Counted from the first letter of the stretch, positions 1-8,964 are shown. The stretch: 64,000 nt of DNA from Comamonas sp. (GCA_031277805.1 JAITLR010000017.1:186001-250000), one strand, 5' to 3'. Notes: generated from the letters alone by a model not told the origin. Numbers and translations: made by a program.

Positions 1-867
1 GGTGCGCTGATCACCGTGGAAAACGGCTATATGAACGCCAGCCTGCCCGAGGGCCGGACCAAGCTCAAGGGCGCACGCATCACCACCGACATGGTGACCG
101 TGACCGGCACCGAGAACTTCCTGATGGCTGCAGCCCTGGCCGACGGGCAGACCGTGCTGGAAAACGCCGCCATGGAGCCCGAGATCACCGATCTGGCCGA
201 GATGCTGATCAAGATGGGCGCGAGGATCAGCGGTCACGGCACCAGCCGCATCGTGATCGAGGGTGTGGACAAGCTGCACGGCTGCGAGCATGAAGTGGTG
301 GCCGACCGTATCGAGGCCGGCACCTTCCTCTGCGCCGTGGCGGCCACGGGCGGTGAAGCCTTGCTGCACCATGCGCGCGCCGACCATCTGGGCGCCGTGA
401 TCGACAAGCTCAAGGAAGCCGGCGTGAAGGTGGAATGCGTGGAGGCGGGCCTGAAGGTCGCGTCTTCGGGCAAGCTCAAGGCGCAGAGCTTCCGCACCAC
501 CGAATATCCGGGCTTCCCCACCGATATGCAGGCCCAGTTCATGGCCCTGAATCTGGTGGCCGAAGGCGCCAGCGTGGTGACGGAGACGATTTTCGAAAAC
601 CGCTTCATGCACGTCAACGAGATGATGCGTCTGGGCGCGCACATCACTACTGATGGACGTGTGGCGACCATTGAAGGCGGCAAGCGCCTGTCCGGGGCCA
701 CCGTGATGGCTACCGATCTGCGTGCCTCGGCCAGCCTGGTGATTGCAGGCCTGCTGGCCGAAGGTGAAACCATCGTCGACCGCATCTACCACCTGGACCG
801 TGGCTACGACCGCATGGAAGACAAGCTGCGCGCGCTGGGTGCACACATCGAGAGAATTTCGCAATGA
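1..867 (+). CDS. murA: UDP-N-acetylglucosamine 1-carboxyvinyltransferase, C-terminal part (cut by window edge)
   Basis: MurA transfers enolpyruvate from PEP to UDP-GlcNAc, the first committed step of peptidoglycan synthesis in the cytoplasm. The frame is open from base 1 and about 288 of the usual ~420 residues are present. The part holding the catalytic cysteine lies before the window. Visible family features are the segment [16 protein letters not shown] near the start, the [10 protein letters not shown] stretch in the middle and the closing [15 protein letters not shown]. The internal GTG at base 16 is simply a valine codon, not a start. The stop codon overlaps hisG by four bases (ATGA), which suggests translational coupling. 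MurA joined to the his operon is a common betaproteobacterial arrangement. Confidence 0.95.
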   Translation, partial: GALITVENGYMNASLPEGRTKLKGARITTDMVTVTGTENFLMAAALADGQTVLENAAMEPEITDLAEMLIKMGARISGHGTSRIVIEGVDKLHGCEHEVVADRIEAGTFLCAVAATGGEALLHHARADHLGAVIDKLKEAGVKVECVEAGLKVASSGKLKAQSFRTTEYPGFPTDMQAQFMALNLVAEGASVVTETIFENRFMHVNEMMRLGAHITTDGRVATIEGGKRLSGATVMATDLRASASLVIAGLLAEGETIVDRIYHLDRGYDRMEDKLRALGAHIERISQ

Positions 868-1526
868 CCGCCACCCCTGTGACCATTGCCCTGTCCAAGG
901 GCCGTATCTTCGAAGAAACCGTGCCTTTGCTGGCTGCTGCCGGTATCGAGGTGACGGAGGATGTGGAGAAGTCGCGCAAGCTGATTTTCGACACCAACCA
1001 GCCCGATGTACGTGTGGTGTTGGTGCGCGCCTCCGATGTGCCCGTGTACGTGCAGTACGGCGGCGCGGACCTCGGTGTGTCGGGCCTGGACTCGCTGATC
1101 GAGCATGGCGGCCAGGGCCTGTATCTGCCGCTGGACCTGCAGATCGCCAAGTGTCGCGTCAGCGTGGCCGTGCGCAACGGCTTCGACTACGAGCGCGCCG
1201 TCAAGCAGGGTGCGCGTCTGCGCATTGCCACCAAATATCCCGAGATCGCGCGCAACTTCTTTGCCAAGAAGGGCGTGCACGTGGACATGGTCAAGCTCTA
1301 TGGCTCCATGGAGCTGGCACCGTTGACCGGCATGGCCGACGCCATTGTCGACCTGGTGTCCACTGGCAATACGCTCAAGGCCAATGATCTGGTCGAGGTC
1401 GAGCCCATCATGGACATCAGCTCGCGCCTGGTGGTCAACCAGGCTTCGCTCAAGCTCAAGCAGGCTCCGCTGCGCCACATCATCGATGCATTCACGGCAG
1501 CCGTGGCTGCCAAGAACAACGGCTAA
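864..1526 (+). CDS. hisG: ATP phosphoribosyltransferase, short form
   Basis: HisG condenses ATP with PRPP to phosphoribosyl-ATP, the first step of histidine synthesis. At 220 residues it is the short form, which lacks the C-terminal regulatory domain and in known systems needs the HisZ partner. No hisZ is in this window, so one is expected elsewhere. The N-terminal [12 protein letters not shown] stretch and the PRPP-binding loop [12 protein letters not shown] (about residues 159-170) are typical. The start codon overlaps the murA stop (ATGA). hisD follows after a 26-base gap. Confidence 0.97.
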   Translation: MTATPVTIALSKGRIFEETVPLLAAAGIEVTEDVEKSRKLIFDTNQPDVRVVLVRASDVPVYVQYGGADLGVSGLDSLIEHGGQGLYLPLDLQIAKCRVSVAVRNGFDYERAVKQGARLRIATKYPEIARNFFAKKGVHVDMVKLYGSMELAPLTGMADAIVDLVSTGNTLKANDLVEVEPIMDISSRLVVNQASLKLKQAPLRHIIDAFTAAVAAKNNG

Positions 1527-1552
1527 CTCGCTTCTCTTTGCAGGTAATTACT

Positions 1553-2869
1553 ATGGAATTCGTAGCTGCTCCCGCCCGCCTATCAACCGCTGATGCTGCT
1601 TTCGAGCATGATTTTGCCCAGCGTCTGCATTGGTCGGCCGATACGGACGCGGCCATCGAGCAGAGCGTGGCCGATATCCTGGCCGATGTACAAGCCCGTG
1701 GTGATGCTGCCGTGCTGGAGTACACGGCCCGCTTTGACGGCCTGAATGCCGACAATCTGGCTGCGTTGGAGCTGAGCAAGGATGAGCTCAAGGCGGCTTT
1801 CGACAGCCTGCCTGCCGAGCAGCGTGAGGCCCTGGAATCTGCTGCCCGTCGTGTTCGCACATATCACGAGGCACAAAAGAAGGCTAACGGAGAAAGCTGG
1901 AGCTACCGCGACAAAGACGGCACCTTGTTGGGTCAGAAGGTCACTCCGCTGGACCGTGTGGGCATCTATGTACCCGGCGGCAAGGCCGCTTACCCATCGA
2001 GCGTGTTGATGAACGCCATTCCTGCCCATGTGGCTGGCGTGCCCGAGATCATCATGGTCGTGCCTACGCCCAAGGGGGAAAAGAATGCATTGGTGCTGGC
2101 CGCCGCCTATGTGGCCGGCGTGCACCGCGCCTTCACCATCGGCGGTGCCCAGGCTGTGGCGGCCCTAGCCTACGGTACGGCCACCGTGCCCAAGGTGGAC
2201 AAGATCACAGGCCCCGGCAATGCCTATGTAGCCAGCGCCAAGAAGCGCGTGTTCGGCATCGTGGGCATAGACATGATTGCCGGCCCTTCGGAAATTCTGG
2301 TGCTGGCCGACGGCACAACACCGCCCGAGTGGGTGGCGATGGATCTGTTCAGCCAGGCCGAGCATGACGAGCTGGCCCAGTCGATCCTGCTGTGCCCCGA
2401 TGCAGCCTATATCGAAGCGGTGCAGCGAGAGATCGACCGCCTGCTGCCCGAAATGCCCCGCAAGGCCATCATCGCCAAGAGCCTGACGGACCGCGGTGCG
2501 CTGATTCTGACCCGCGATATGGAAGAGGCCTGCGCCATCTCCAACCGTATCGCACCCGAGCATCTGGAGGTTTCCAGCCGCGACCCGCACCAATGGGAGC
2601 CTCTGCTGAAACACGCTGGTGCCATCTTCCTGGGCGCCTACACCAGTGAAAGCCTGGGCGACTACTGCGCGGGCCCCAATCATGTGCTGCCGACCAGCGG
2701 CACGGCGCGTTTCAGCTCGCCTCTGGGGGTGTATGACTTCCAGAAGCGCTCCAGCCTCATTGAAGTCAGCGAAGCTGGTGCCCAGACTCTGGGCAAGACT
2801 GCTGCGGTGCTGGCTTATGGCGAGGGTCTGCAGGGTCACGCCCGCGCAGCCGAGATGCGCCTGAAGTAA
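1553..2869 (+). CDS. hisD: Histidinol dehydrogenase
   Basis: HisD carries out the last two oxidations of histidine synthesis, histidinol to histidine, using NAD and zinc. The 438-residue length is normal. Probable zinc ligands are Q268, H271, D370 and H429, and the catalytic Glu-His pair is E336-H337 in APEHLEV. The signature [17 protein letters not shown] lies near residues 134-150. I chose the ATG at 1553 because MEFVAAP is a sensible N-terminus and an AGGT element sits just upstream; a TTG fifteen bases earlier is a weaker alternative. A strong terminator follows directly, so the his genes after this point need another promoter. Confidence 0.96.
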   Translation: MEFVAAPARLSTADAAFEHDFAQRLHWSADTDAAIEQSVADILADVQARGDAAVLEYTARFDGLNADNLAALELSKDELKAAFDSLPAEQREALESAARRVRTYHEAQKKANGESWSYRDKDGTLLGQKVTPLDRVGIYVPGGKAAYPSSVLMNAIPAHVAGVPEIIMVVPTPKGEKNALVLAAAYVAGVHRAFTIGGAQAVAALAYGTATVPKVDKITGPGNAYVASAKKRVFGIVGIDMIAGPSEILVLADGTTPPEWVAMDLFSQAEHDELAQSILLCPDAAYIEAVQREIDRLLPEMPRKAIIAKSLTDRGALILTRDMEEACAISNRIAPEHLEVSSRDPHQWEPLLKHAGAIFLGAYTSESLGDYCAGPNHVLPTSGTARFSSPLGVYDFQKRSSLIEVSEAGAQTLGKTAAVLAYGEGLQGHARAAEMRLK

Positions 2870-2889
2870 ACCTCTCGCACTCCCGCCAG

Positions 2890-2916
2890 GCCGCGCACGC
2901 TCTGCGCGGCTTTTTT
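2890..2916 (+). terminator. Rho-independent terminator after hisD
   Basis: A perfect 8-bp GC stem (GCCGCGCA paired with TGCGCGGC) with a 5-base loop is followed by six T. It lies 20 bases after the hisD stop and would end the murA-hisG-hisD transcript. Confidence 0.9.
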
Positions 2917-3022
2917 GCGGCCGCTGATGGGGGTGAAATGCTCTCAAGATGTTTTAGCGCTCGTGCTTTTACCGGTTTGCGGAGACACTGCCCTGCATCA
3001 CATCATCGAGAGGAGCGATTTC

Positions 3023-3892
3023 ATGCGCAAAAGCATTGGTTCATGGTGGCAGTTCCTTCTGGGCTTGCTGCTCGTTGCCGGTCTTTCTGCATGCAGCATG
3101 CAGCCACCTGTGGCAACCGTAGCTCAAGACAGTGCCTCCGCTCCCAGCGCCAGTTATGGCGCATCGGCCAAGATGGCAGCTCCTGCGCCGAAAGCGGCGA
3201 AGGCTGAGTCCACGCTGGGGACGCAATGGGGCGAAGGGCTGGAATCGGTCACCAAGGTGGTGCGCGCTTCGCGGCTGACGCCAGATCAGCCTCGCTTTGT
3301 GGGGCAGATGCGCTATTCCGATGAAGCCAGCATTCGCCGCGCCCTGGGCCAATATGCGGAGCGTCAGCTCAACGCCTTGCTGGCCGATGGCGACGTGGAA
3401 ATGCAGATCGGCAGCGGTCAGGGCCGGCCGCCTCTGCGTATCTTCAGCTCTCGTGGTGCGCAGGACTATTACGTGGCAGGCCGTGCCGGTGAGCGTTATG
3501 AGCTGATCTATACCAATCGCAGCAATCGCTATTACGAGGTGGTGGCCACGGTCGATGGCTTGGATGTGCTGACGGGGCAGCCAGGCAGCGTGCGCAATGA
3601 AGGTTATCTGCTGCGCCCTGGCGAGCGACTGGTGATTGATGGCTTTCGCAAGAATGACCGGGAAGTCGCAGCCTTCCGCTTCTCGAACAAGGAGCGCGCC
3701 TATGTCAACAACACACCGGCTGGCGATGCGCGCAATGTGGGGATGATCGGCTCGGCCTTGTTTGAAGTACGCCTGGACGAGCGTGACCCGGATCTGCCCG
3801 TGGACCCCGTGCCCGCTGCGCAGCGCGGCCAGCCGCAGGCTTTTCCAGCCGATGGCGGACGCTATGCACCGCCACCGCAGTACCGTCGTTGA
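3023..3892 (+). CDS. Predicted lipoprotein of unknown function
   Basis: The 289-residue product starts with a basic N-terminus, a hydrophobic stretch and a lipobox LSAC with the acylated cysteine near residue 22, so it should be a membrane-anchored lipoprotein. I do not recognise the mature domain. An Ala/Pro-rich linker precedes a folded region of mixed hydrophobic and charged segments; repeated Tyr-containing stretches (YYVAGRAGERYELIYTN, RYYEVVATVDGLDVL) suggest a beta-rich domain. The last ~25 residues are Pro/Gln/Arg-rich. The ATG at 3023 is preceded by GAGAGGAG at suitable spacing; an upstream in-frame extension from 2915 lacks such a site and would bury the signal peptide. Terminators bracket the gene on both sides, so it is probably transcribed alone. 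Confidence 0.8.
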   Translation: MRKSIGSWWQFLLGLLLVAGLSACSMQPPVATVAQDSASAPSASYGASAKMAAPAPKAAKAESTLGTQWGEGLESVTKVVRASRLTPDQPRFVGQMRYSDEASIRRALGQYAERQLNALLADGDVEMQIGSGQGRPPLRIFSSRGAQDYYVAGRAGERYELIYTNRSNRYYEVVATVDGLDVLTGQPGSVRNEGYLLRPGERLVIDGFRKNDREVAAFRFSNKERAYVNNTPAGDARNVGMIGSALFEVRLDERDPDLPVDPVPAAQRGQPQAFPADGGRYAPPPQYRR

Positions 3893-3910
3893 TCCGGTGA
3901 TCGGCATGCA

Positions 3911-3937
3911 AAAAAGGCCCGCAGAGCGGGCCTTTTT
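3911..3937. terminator. Bidirectional terminator between convergent genes
   Basis: A 12-bp perfect stem, AAAAAGGCCCGC paired with GCGGGCCTTTTT around an AGA loop, has an A-run on one side and a T-run on the other. It can stop the lipoprotein transcript and the oppositely oriented hydrolase transcript. Confidence 0.92.
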
Positions 3938-3948
3938 GTGTCACGGCC

Positions 3949-5511
3949 TTAGATGCGCCGGGTGAACAGGCCCTGGCCTTCATCGTCATAGAACTCCAGC
4001 CAGATGCTTTGAGCCGGACCTGTATCGCCGGCCGTAAAAACGGCCAGCGAGATGCTGTGCGGGGCGGCGCTCTCATTGCCTGGAGCAAAACTGAATTGAG
4101 TGCCGTCCCAATGCTGAAGTGCATAGGTCTGGGCCTGAGGGCCAAGGCTTAATTGCAGGCTGTTGTTGACGATGCTGATCTGCAAGGGGCCGTAATAGGC
4201 GTTGTCATAGACGCCGACATAGCGCTGCAGCGGCCCGGGGGATACAGGCGAGGAGGGCGGTTTCTGCTGCAGCAGGGAGCCGGTAGGTGCCATCAAGGGT
4301 GCGATTTTCTCGCTGTATAGGGTCCACCAGTCCTGTGTGAGGCGACCGTTCTCCATCAGGTCCACGAACTGGCGGCATAAGGTCTCGGGGATACCGATGG
4401 GAATGCCATTGGTTAGTACAACGATGGCTGCGTCCAGTGATGGCATGAGCATGAAGCAGGTGGCGGCCCCCAGCATGAAAGCGCCGGAGTGGCTGATGAA
4501 CTTCAGTCCCGCGTCAGTGGCGCCAACATTGAAGCCGAAACCATAATGATCGCCCGGTGCCTGAGGCTGCATGGCCGGCTGCAGGGCGGAAGCAGCGACC
4601 AATTGCTGCCCCTGCCAGCGGCCCTGAGCCAGCAGCAGGGTCAGCCAGCGGGCCATATCGTTGACACTGGAACTGGCCCCGCCAGCCGGAGACTGTGGGT
4701 CTGCATTGCGTAGGGTGCCAGGGTGCCAGCTACCGTCGTCTGCGCGCGCATGGCTGATCGCCCGGTTGGTTTGCCGCATGAACTCCGCGTGGACCGAGGT
4801 GGTTCTCGTCATGCCCAGCGGCGTATAGAGCGTGTGCTGCGACAGACTGGCCCAGTCGGTGCCTGCTGCACCGGCAACGGCAATGGCGGCGGCTGTCAGT
4901 CCTGCATTGGTGTAGGCGTACTCGGTCCTCAATGGTTTGACGGGCAGCAGGCGCAGTCGCTCCAGAACCTCGCGTTGCCCGTAGCCCAGCTCCTCGAGCT
5001 TGTCACCGGCATGGTCAGGCAGGCCGCTGCGATGGGCATAAAGGTCGCCCACGGTCAGCATTGCGCTGCTGCCAGGGTTGCGCAGTGCAAACCAGGGCAG
5101 CAGCTCCTGCATGCGACTGTCCCACGAGACCCGGCCTTCGCCAACCTGGCGTGCAACCACCGTGGCCCCCAGGGATTTGGATACCGATGCCAGCTGGAAA
5201 GTGGTGTCGGCATTCACGGTATCGCTGCGTCCGGCCTGGCATACACCCAGGCCCTGAGCTGCAATGGTCTGGTTGCCATGCACCACGGCCCAGGCCAGGC
5301 CGGGAATGTTGGTGATCTTTCGCAACTGTTCGGCAAGCTCCGGCAGTCTCCGGGCCGCATCTGCGGCGCTCAGGCCTTTGCGGTCGTCGTCCCCGGCGCA
5401 GCCTGGCAGTGCAAGGCCGGCGCTAGTACCTATTCCCAGGCTGGCTCCGATCCGGAGCGTCCGGTTCAGCATCTGGCGCCGTGTTGGCGAAGGCTCGTTT
5501 TGTCTGTTCAC
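3949..5511 (-). CDS. Serine hydrolase of the beta-lactamase/D-Ala-D-Ala peptidase fold, Tat-type lipoprotein
   Basis: The protein belongs to the class C beta-lactamase/penicillin-binding-protein-like serine hydrolases. All three active-site motifs are visible: SVSK (S109-K112), YTN (Y200-N202) and HSG (341-343). The N-terminus carries twin arginines (TRRQML, residues 10-15), a hydrophobic stretch and LPGC with Cys38 as a plausible lipobox, so export by Tat followed by lipidation is inferred. I chose the GTG start at 5511 because GGGGGAG lies just upstream; the longer ATG extension runs through the palindromic operator of the divergent gene pair and is unlikely. The substrate cannot be told: peptidase, esterase and beta-lactam hydrolysis are all possible. 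A C-terminal region of ~120 residues after the catalytic domain may be a small beta domain. Confidence 0.85.
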   Translation of the reverse strand: MNRQNEPSPTRRQMLNRTLRIGASLGIGTSAGLALPGCAGDDDRKGLSAADAARRLPELAEQLRKITNIPGLAWAVVHGNQTIAAQGLGVCQAGRSDTVNADTTFQLASVSKSLGATVVARQVGEGRVSWDSRMQELLPWFALRNPGSSAMLTVGDLYAHRSGLPDHAGDKLEELGYGQREVLERLRLLPVKPLRTEYAYTNAGLTAAAIAVAGAAGTDWASLSQHTLYTPLGMTRTTSVHAEFMRQTNRAISHARADDGSWHPGTLRNADPQSPAGGASSSVNDMARWLTLLLAQGRWQGQQLVAASALQPAMQPQAPGDHYGFGFNVGATDAGLKFISHSGAFMLGAATCFMLMPSLDAAIVVLTNGIPIGIPETLCRQFVDLMENGRLTQDWWTLYSEKIAPLMAPTGSLLQQKPPSSPVSPGPLQRYVGVYDNAYYGPLQISIVNNSLQLSLGPQAQTYALQHWDGTQFSFAPGNESAAPHSISLAVFTAGDTGPAQSIWLEFYDDEGQGLFTRRI

Positions 5512-5602
5512 GGTTGGCTCCCCCTTTTGCTTATAGGTTTGCGAGTCACAGATTTTTACGAAGTATGGAGTTGGCCAGGGGAATTGGCAATTTGCAATAT
5601 CG

Positions 5603-5633
5603 ACACGAATTTCGTGTGACACGAAATTCGTGT
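5603..5633. promoter_or_regulatory. 31-bp perfect palindrome, probable VapBC operator
   Basis: ACACGAATTTCGTGT at 5603-5617 is followed, after a single G, by its exact reverse complement ACACGAAATTCGTGT at 5619-5633. Each 15-mer is itself near-palindromic (ACACGAA/TTCGTGT), so there are two half-operators 16 bp apart inside one large palindrome. It ends 12 bases before the antitoxin ATG. Ribbon-helix-helix antitoxins commonly bind such paired sites to repress their own operon; that use here is inferred. Confidence 0.8.
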
Positions 5634-5645
5634 AATATGCGAAGC

Positions 5646-5921
5646 ATGAAGAACGTCACCATCACCGTGGAAGACAGCGTGCTTGAATGGGCGCGTGTGG
5701 AAGCCGCCCGTCGCGGCACCAGTGTCTCGCGCATGCTGGGTGATTTCATGGCCGAGATGCAGCGCCGCGAAGACTCGTACGAGCGTGCCTATCTGGCCTG
5801 GCGCACGGATGAGCGCAGCTGGCAGGCCGAGTCCGCCTCGGTATCAAAATCCATGGCGCGCAGCGCAAGTCCCAAACGTGCGGGCGTGCAAAAAGAGTTG
5901 AAAACCGGAGTGGCCCAATGA
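5646..5921 (+). CDS. VapB-like ribbon-helix-helix antitoxin
   Basis: A small protein of 91 residues. The N-terminal stretch MKNVTITVEDSVLEWARVEA, then GTSVSR, has the beta-strand, helix, helix pattern of CopG/Arc-type DNA-binding antitoxins. The C-terminal half is charged and probably wraps the toxin. The stop overlaps the next gene by four bases (ATGA), as usual for toxin-antitoxin pairs. Neither the ATG at 5646 nor the in-frame ATG at 5637 has a clear Shine-Dalgarno site. TAATAT at 5633-5638 could serve as a -10 box, which would make the transcript nearly leaderless. The large palindrome immediately upstream is likely its own binding site. Confidence 0.82.
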   Translation: MKNVTITVEDSVLEWARVEAARRGTSVSRMLGDFMAEMQRREDSYERAYLAWRTDERSWQAESASVSKSMARSASPKRAGVQKELKTGVAQ

Positions 5922-6367
5922 GCGCCATGACCACCGTGTTTGTCGATACCTCGGTGCTGGTGGCGGCCGAGGATGTGGCCGGCAGCGATTTGTATGCCGT
6001 CACACTGAACTGGCTCGATGCGCTGTGGCGCAGCCGCACGGGCCGTACCGGCAACCAGGCGCTGGTCGAGTTCTACGACCAGGTCACGACCGCCGCCAAC
6101 CCCATGCCCCAGGGCGATGCCCGCGCCGCGATTCGCCGCTACCAGACCTGGACGCCGTGGAAGACCGATGCAGCCACGCTGGAAACCGCCTGGGCCGTGC
6201 AGGCCCGCCATGCCCTGGACTTTGGCGATTGCCTGGCCGTGGCCTGCGCCCAGCACAGCGGCTGCAGCCATATTCTGAGTCTGCATCTGCCTCATGGTGC
6301 AGAGTTCGGCGGCGTGACCGTGGTGCACCCGCTGCAGCAGGCTGCTCCCCAAGATCCAGAGGCGTGA
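5918..6367 (+). CDS. PIN-domain protein, VapC-like toxin
   Basis: At 149 residues this fits a VapC-type PIN-domain ribonuclease, which typically cuts tRNA or rRNA when freed from its antitoxin. Conserved acidic positions are D10 in VFVDTSVLV, E51 in ALVEFY and D101/D104 in DFGDCLAVAC. The fourth position is unusual: many relatives read close to SEDLQHG near the C-terminus, but here it is SLHLPHG (residues 121-127), so an acidic residue is missing. The fold is therefore clear, while full nuclease activity is less certain. It overlaps the antitoxin gene and sits inside an otherwise biosynthetic region, consistent with acquisition as a cassette. Confidence 0.85.
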   Translation: MSAMTTVFVDTSVLVAAEDVAGSDLYAVTLNWLDALWRSRTGRTGNQALVEFYDQVTTAANPMPQGDARAAIRRYQTWTPWKTDAATLETAWAVQARHALDFGDCLAVACAQHSGCSHILSLHLPHGAEFGGVTVVHPLQQAAPQDPEA

Positions 6368-6418
6368 GCGCTGCAAAACCACAGGCCAACTCCAGCTCCG
6401 TGTGAAAGAGTGAATTCC

Positions 6419-7537
6419 ATGACGACTCCAGATACCTCCTCCCAGGCTCTGCAACGTATTCGCGCCGATGTGCGCGCCATGCAGGCCTATCACGTGCAGG
6501 ATTCGCAAGGCCTGCTGAAGATGGACACGATGGAGAACCCCTACCGTCTGTCGGCTGCGCTGCAAAAGCAGCTGGGCGAGCGTCTGGGGGCGCTCGAAAT
6601 CAACCGCTACCCGGGCGAGCGCCTCGAAGTGCTCAAGAAAATGCTGGCCGATTACGCTGGCGCACCTGCCGGTTCGGCCGTGCTGCTGGGCAATGGTTCG
6701 GACGAAATCATCACCTTGCTGGCGCTGGCAACGGCTCAGCCCACCGAAGGTGCACGCGCCAAGATGCTGGCACCCATGCCCGGCTTTGTGATGTACCCGC
6801 TGTCGGCCAAGTTGCAGGGGCTGGACTTTGTCTCCGTCAACCTGACGGCCGACTTCGACCTGGATGTGCCCGCCATGCTGGCCGCCATCGCTGCGCAAAA
6901 GCCTGCCATCACTTATATCGCCTATCCCAACAACCCCACGGCCACGCTGTGGGATGAGGACAAGGTGCAGGCCATCATCGACGCCGTGGCGCAGATCGGC
7001 GGTCTGGTCGTCATGGACGAGGCCTACCAGCCCTTCGCCAGCCGCAGCTGGATCACGCGTATGAAGGCAGAGCCCGAACGCAATCAGCATGTGCTGCTGA
7101 TGCGCACGCTCAGCAAGTTCGGTCTGGCCGGCGCGCGTCTGGGCTATCTGATCGGCCCGGCCGTGCTGGTGCATGAGATCGACAAGGTACGCCCGCCCTA
7201 CAACATCAGCGTGCTCAACTGCGAAACCGCCATCTTTGCGCTGGAGCATGAGTCGCTGTACGCCGAACAGGCCGCCGCCATCCGTGCCGAACGCCAGCCG
7301 CTGATCAATGCGCTGGCCGCCATCAACGGCGTGGAAAAAATCTGGCCCTCCGAAGCCAATATGGTGCTGCTGCGCGTGGCTGACGCGGGCAGGGCACAAG
7401 CCGAAATGAAAAAACGCGGCGTGCTGGTCAAGAACGTCTCGGCCATGCATCCGCTGCTCAAGAACTGCCTGCGCCTGACCGTGGGCACCCGCGAAGAAAA
7501 CGCCCAGATGTTGGCGGCCCTCAAGGAGTCTTTATGA
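6419..7537 (+). CDS. hisC: Histidinol-phosphate aminotransferase
   Basis: HisC is a PLP-dependent class II aminotransferase that makes histidinol phosphate from imidazole acetol phosphate. The 372-residue protein shows the N-terminal ENPY and EINRYPG segments, LGNGSDEII for cofactor phosphate, [17 protein letters not shown] and the lysine motif [15 protein letters not shown]. The ATG at 6419 has GAAAGAG at good spacing; a GTG nine bases upstream is the alternative. It overlaps hisB by four bases (ATGA). It is cut off from hisD by about 3.5 kb of unrelated genes, so a promoter between vapC and hisC, or read-through from the vapBC promoter, must drive the rest of the operon. Confidence 0.96.
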   Translation: MTTPDTSSQALQRIRADVRAMQAYHVQDSQGLLKMDTMENPYRLSAALQKQLGERLGALEINRYPGERLEVLKKMLADYAGAPAGSAVLLGNGSDEIITLLALATAQPTEGARAKMLAPMPGFVMYPLSAKLQGLDFVSVNLTADFDLDVPAMLAAIAAQKPAITYIAYPNNPTATLWDEDKVQAIIDAVAQIGGLVVMDEAYQPFASRSWITRMKAEPERNQHVLLMRTLSKFGLAGARLGYLIGPAVLVHEIDKVRPPYNISVLNCETAIFALEHESLYAEQAAAIRAERQPLINALAAINGVEKIWPSEANMVLLRVADAGRAQAEMKKRGVLVKNVSAMHPLLKNCLRLTVGTREENAQMLAALKESL

Positions 7538-8157
7538 ACAATCTGGTGACCACCCCCGCAGCGCCGCTGCCCCGTACCGCTGAAGTCACCCGCAACACGG
7601 CCGAAACCCGCGTGGCAGTGCGCGTGAACCTGGACGGCACGGGCAAGGCCAGCCTCAACTCCGGTATCGGTTTCCTTGACCACATGCTGGACCAGATCGC
7701 GCGCCACGGTCTGATCGACATGGACATCGAATGTGCGGGCGATCTGCACATCGACGGCCACCACACGGTGGAAGACATCGGCATCACCTTGGGCCAGGCC
7801 TTTGCCAAGGCCATTGGCGACAAGAAAGGCATCCGCCGCTACGGTCATGCCTATGTGCCGCTGGACGAGGCCTTGAGCCGCGTGGTCATCGACTTCTCGG
7901 GCCGTCCCAGCCTGCACATGGATGTGAAGTTCACCGCCGGCAGCATTGGTCAGCTCGATACGCAACTGGTTTACGAGTTCTTCCAGGGCTTTGTGAACCA
8001 TGCCAGCGTCACGCTGCACATCGACAACCTCAAGGGCTTCAACGCCCACCACCAGTGCGAAACCATCTTCAAGGCCTTTGCGCGCGCTGTGCGTTTTGCG
8101 CTGGAGCATGATGAGCGCATGGCCGGTGTGATTCCCTCGACCAAGGGTGCTCTGTAA
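7534..8157 (+). CDS. hisB: Imidazoleglycerol-phosphate dehydratase
   Basis: HisB removes water from imidazole glycerol phosphate in histidine synthesis. At 207 residues it is the monofunctional dehydratase without a fused phosphatase. Metal-binding motifs HHTVEDIGI and NAHHQCE are present, along with [14 protein letters not shown] near the N-terminus and [10 protein letters not shown] in the middle. The start overlaps hisC. A dispersed hairpin repeat lies between its stop and hisH. Confidence 0.97.
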   Translation: MNNLVTTPAAPLPRTAEVTRNTAETRVAVRVNLDGTGKASLNSGIGFLDHMLDQIARHGLIDMDIECAGDLHIDGHHTVEDIGITLGQAFAKAIGDKKGIRRYGHAYVPLDEALSRVVIDFSGRPSLHMDVKFTAGSIGQLDTQLVYEFFQGFVNHASVTLHIDNLKGFNAHHQCETIFKAFARAVRFALEHDERMAGVIPSTKGAL

Positions 8158-8167
8158 ACAGGAGCTT

Positions 8168-8241
8168 GTAGCGCTTGCTGCAACTTGATTTCAATATCAA
8201 TTCATTCTGAAAACGACTATCAAAAAGCGGTAGCTGCTATG
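8168..8241. repeat. Dispersed intergenic repeat, family A (copy 1)
   Basis: The segment begins TAGCGCTTGCTGC and ends AAAAAGCGGTAGCTGCTATG. It is a diverged copy of the family whose best copy is at 31429-31506. Its right end supplies the ATG of hisH. The inner part is AT-rich compared with the surrounding genes. Confidence 0.6.
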
Positions 8242-8907
8242 AGTTTGAAGAACAACACCGTGGCCGTGGTCGATTACGGCATGGGCAATCTGCGCTCGGT
8301 CTCTCAGGCCGTGCGCACCGCCGCTGCGGACACGGGCTGGGATGTGGTCGTCACGGCCGATCCCGAGGTGGTCCATGCGGCCAACCGCGTGGTCCTGCCC
8401 GGCCAGGGCGCCATGCCCGACTGCATGCGTGAGCTGCGCGAATCGGGCCTGCAGCAGGCCGTGCTTGATGCGGCAGCCAACAAGCCGCTGTTTGGCGTGT
8501 GCGTGGGCATGCAGATGCTGCTCGACCATAGCGACGAGGGCGATGTGCCCGGCCTGGGCCTGATTCCCGGCAATGTGCGCAAGTTCGATCTGGCGGGCAA
8601 AAACCAGGCAGACGGCAGCCGCTTCAAGGTGCCGCAAATGGGCTGGAACCGCGTGCATCAGACCCTGCATGGTGGCAAGCCCCATGCGCTCTGGGCAGGC
8701 ATCCCCGACGACAGCTTTTACTATTTTGTGCACAGCTTCTATGCGCTGGTGCAACAAAGCACGCATTGCGCCGCCGAGGCCGACTATGGCGGCCTCTTTG
8801 CATGTGCGGTTGCACGCGATAATATTTTCGCCACCCAGTTCCACCCCGAGAAAAGCTCGGACCAGGGGCTGGCGTTGTTCCGCAACTTTCTGGGCTGGAA
8901 GCCCTGA
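8239..8907 (+). CDS. hisH: Imidazole glycerol phosphate synthase, glutamine amidotransferase subunit
   Basis: HisH releases ammonia from glutamine and passes it to HisF. The 222-residue class I glutaminase shows the nucleophile motif GVCVGMQML, the His-Glu pair in TQFHPEKSS and the N-terminal [11 protein letters not shown]. The ATG at 8239 is chosen because the family normally begins about ten residues before VDYGMGN. That ATG lies at the end of a dispersed repeat (GTAGCTGCTATG), and no strong Shine-Dalgarno sequence is visible. A TTG further upstream (8185) would translate the repeat itself and is less likely. Partner hisF is two genes downstream. Confidence 0.95.
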   Translation: MSLKNNTVAVVDYGMGNLRSVSQAVRTAAADTGWDVVVTADPEVVHAANRVVLPGQGAMPDCMRELRESGLQQAVLDAAANKPLFGVCVGMQMLLDHSDEGDVPGLGLIPGNVRKFDLAGKNQADGSRFKVPQMGWNRVHQTLHGGKPHALWAGIPDDSFYYFVHSFYALVQQSTHCAAEADYGGLFACAVARDNIFATQFHPEKSSDQGLALFRNFLGWKP

Positions 8908-8964
8908 AGTTTTCTTTGTGCACTGGCCATTTCTGACGGCCAAACTTGCTAGCAGATCACCATC

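Noticed and set aside
3949..5622. ATG start at 5622 for the serine hydrolase
   Set aside because: It would translate the operator palindrome and displace the Tat signal; the GTG at 5511 has a strong Shine-Dalgarno site.
5789..7450. A 553-codon minus-strand frame across vapBC and hisC
   Set aside because: Composition is His/Gln/Gly-rich, typical of shadow frames, and it crosses three well-supported genes.
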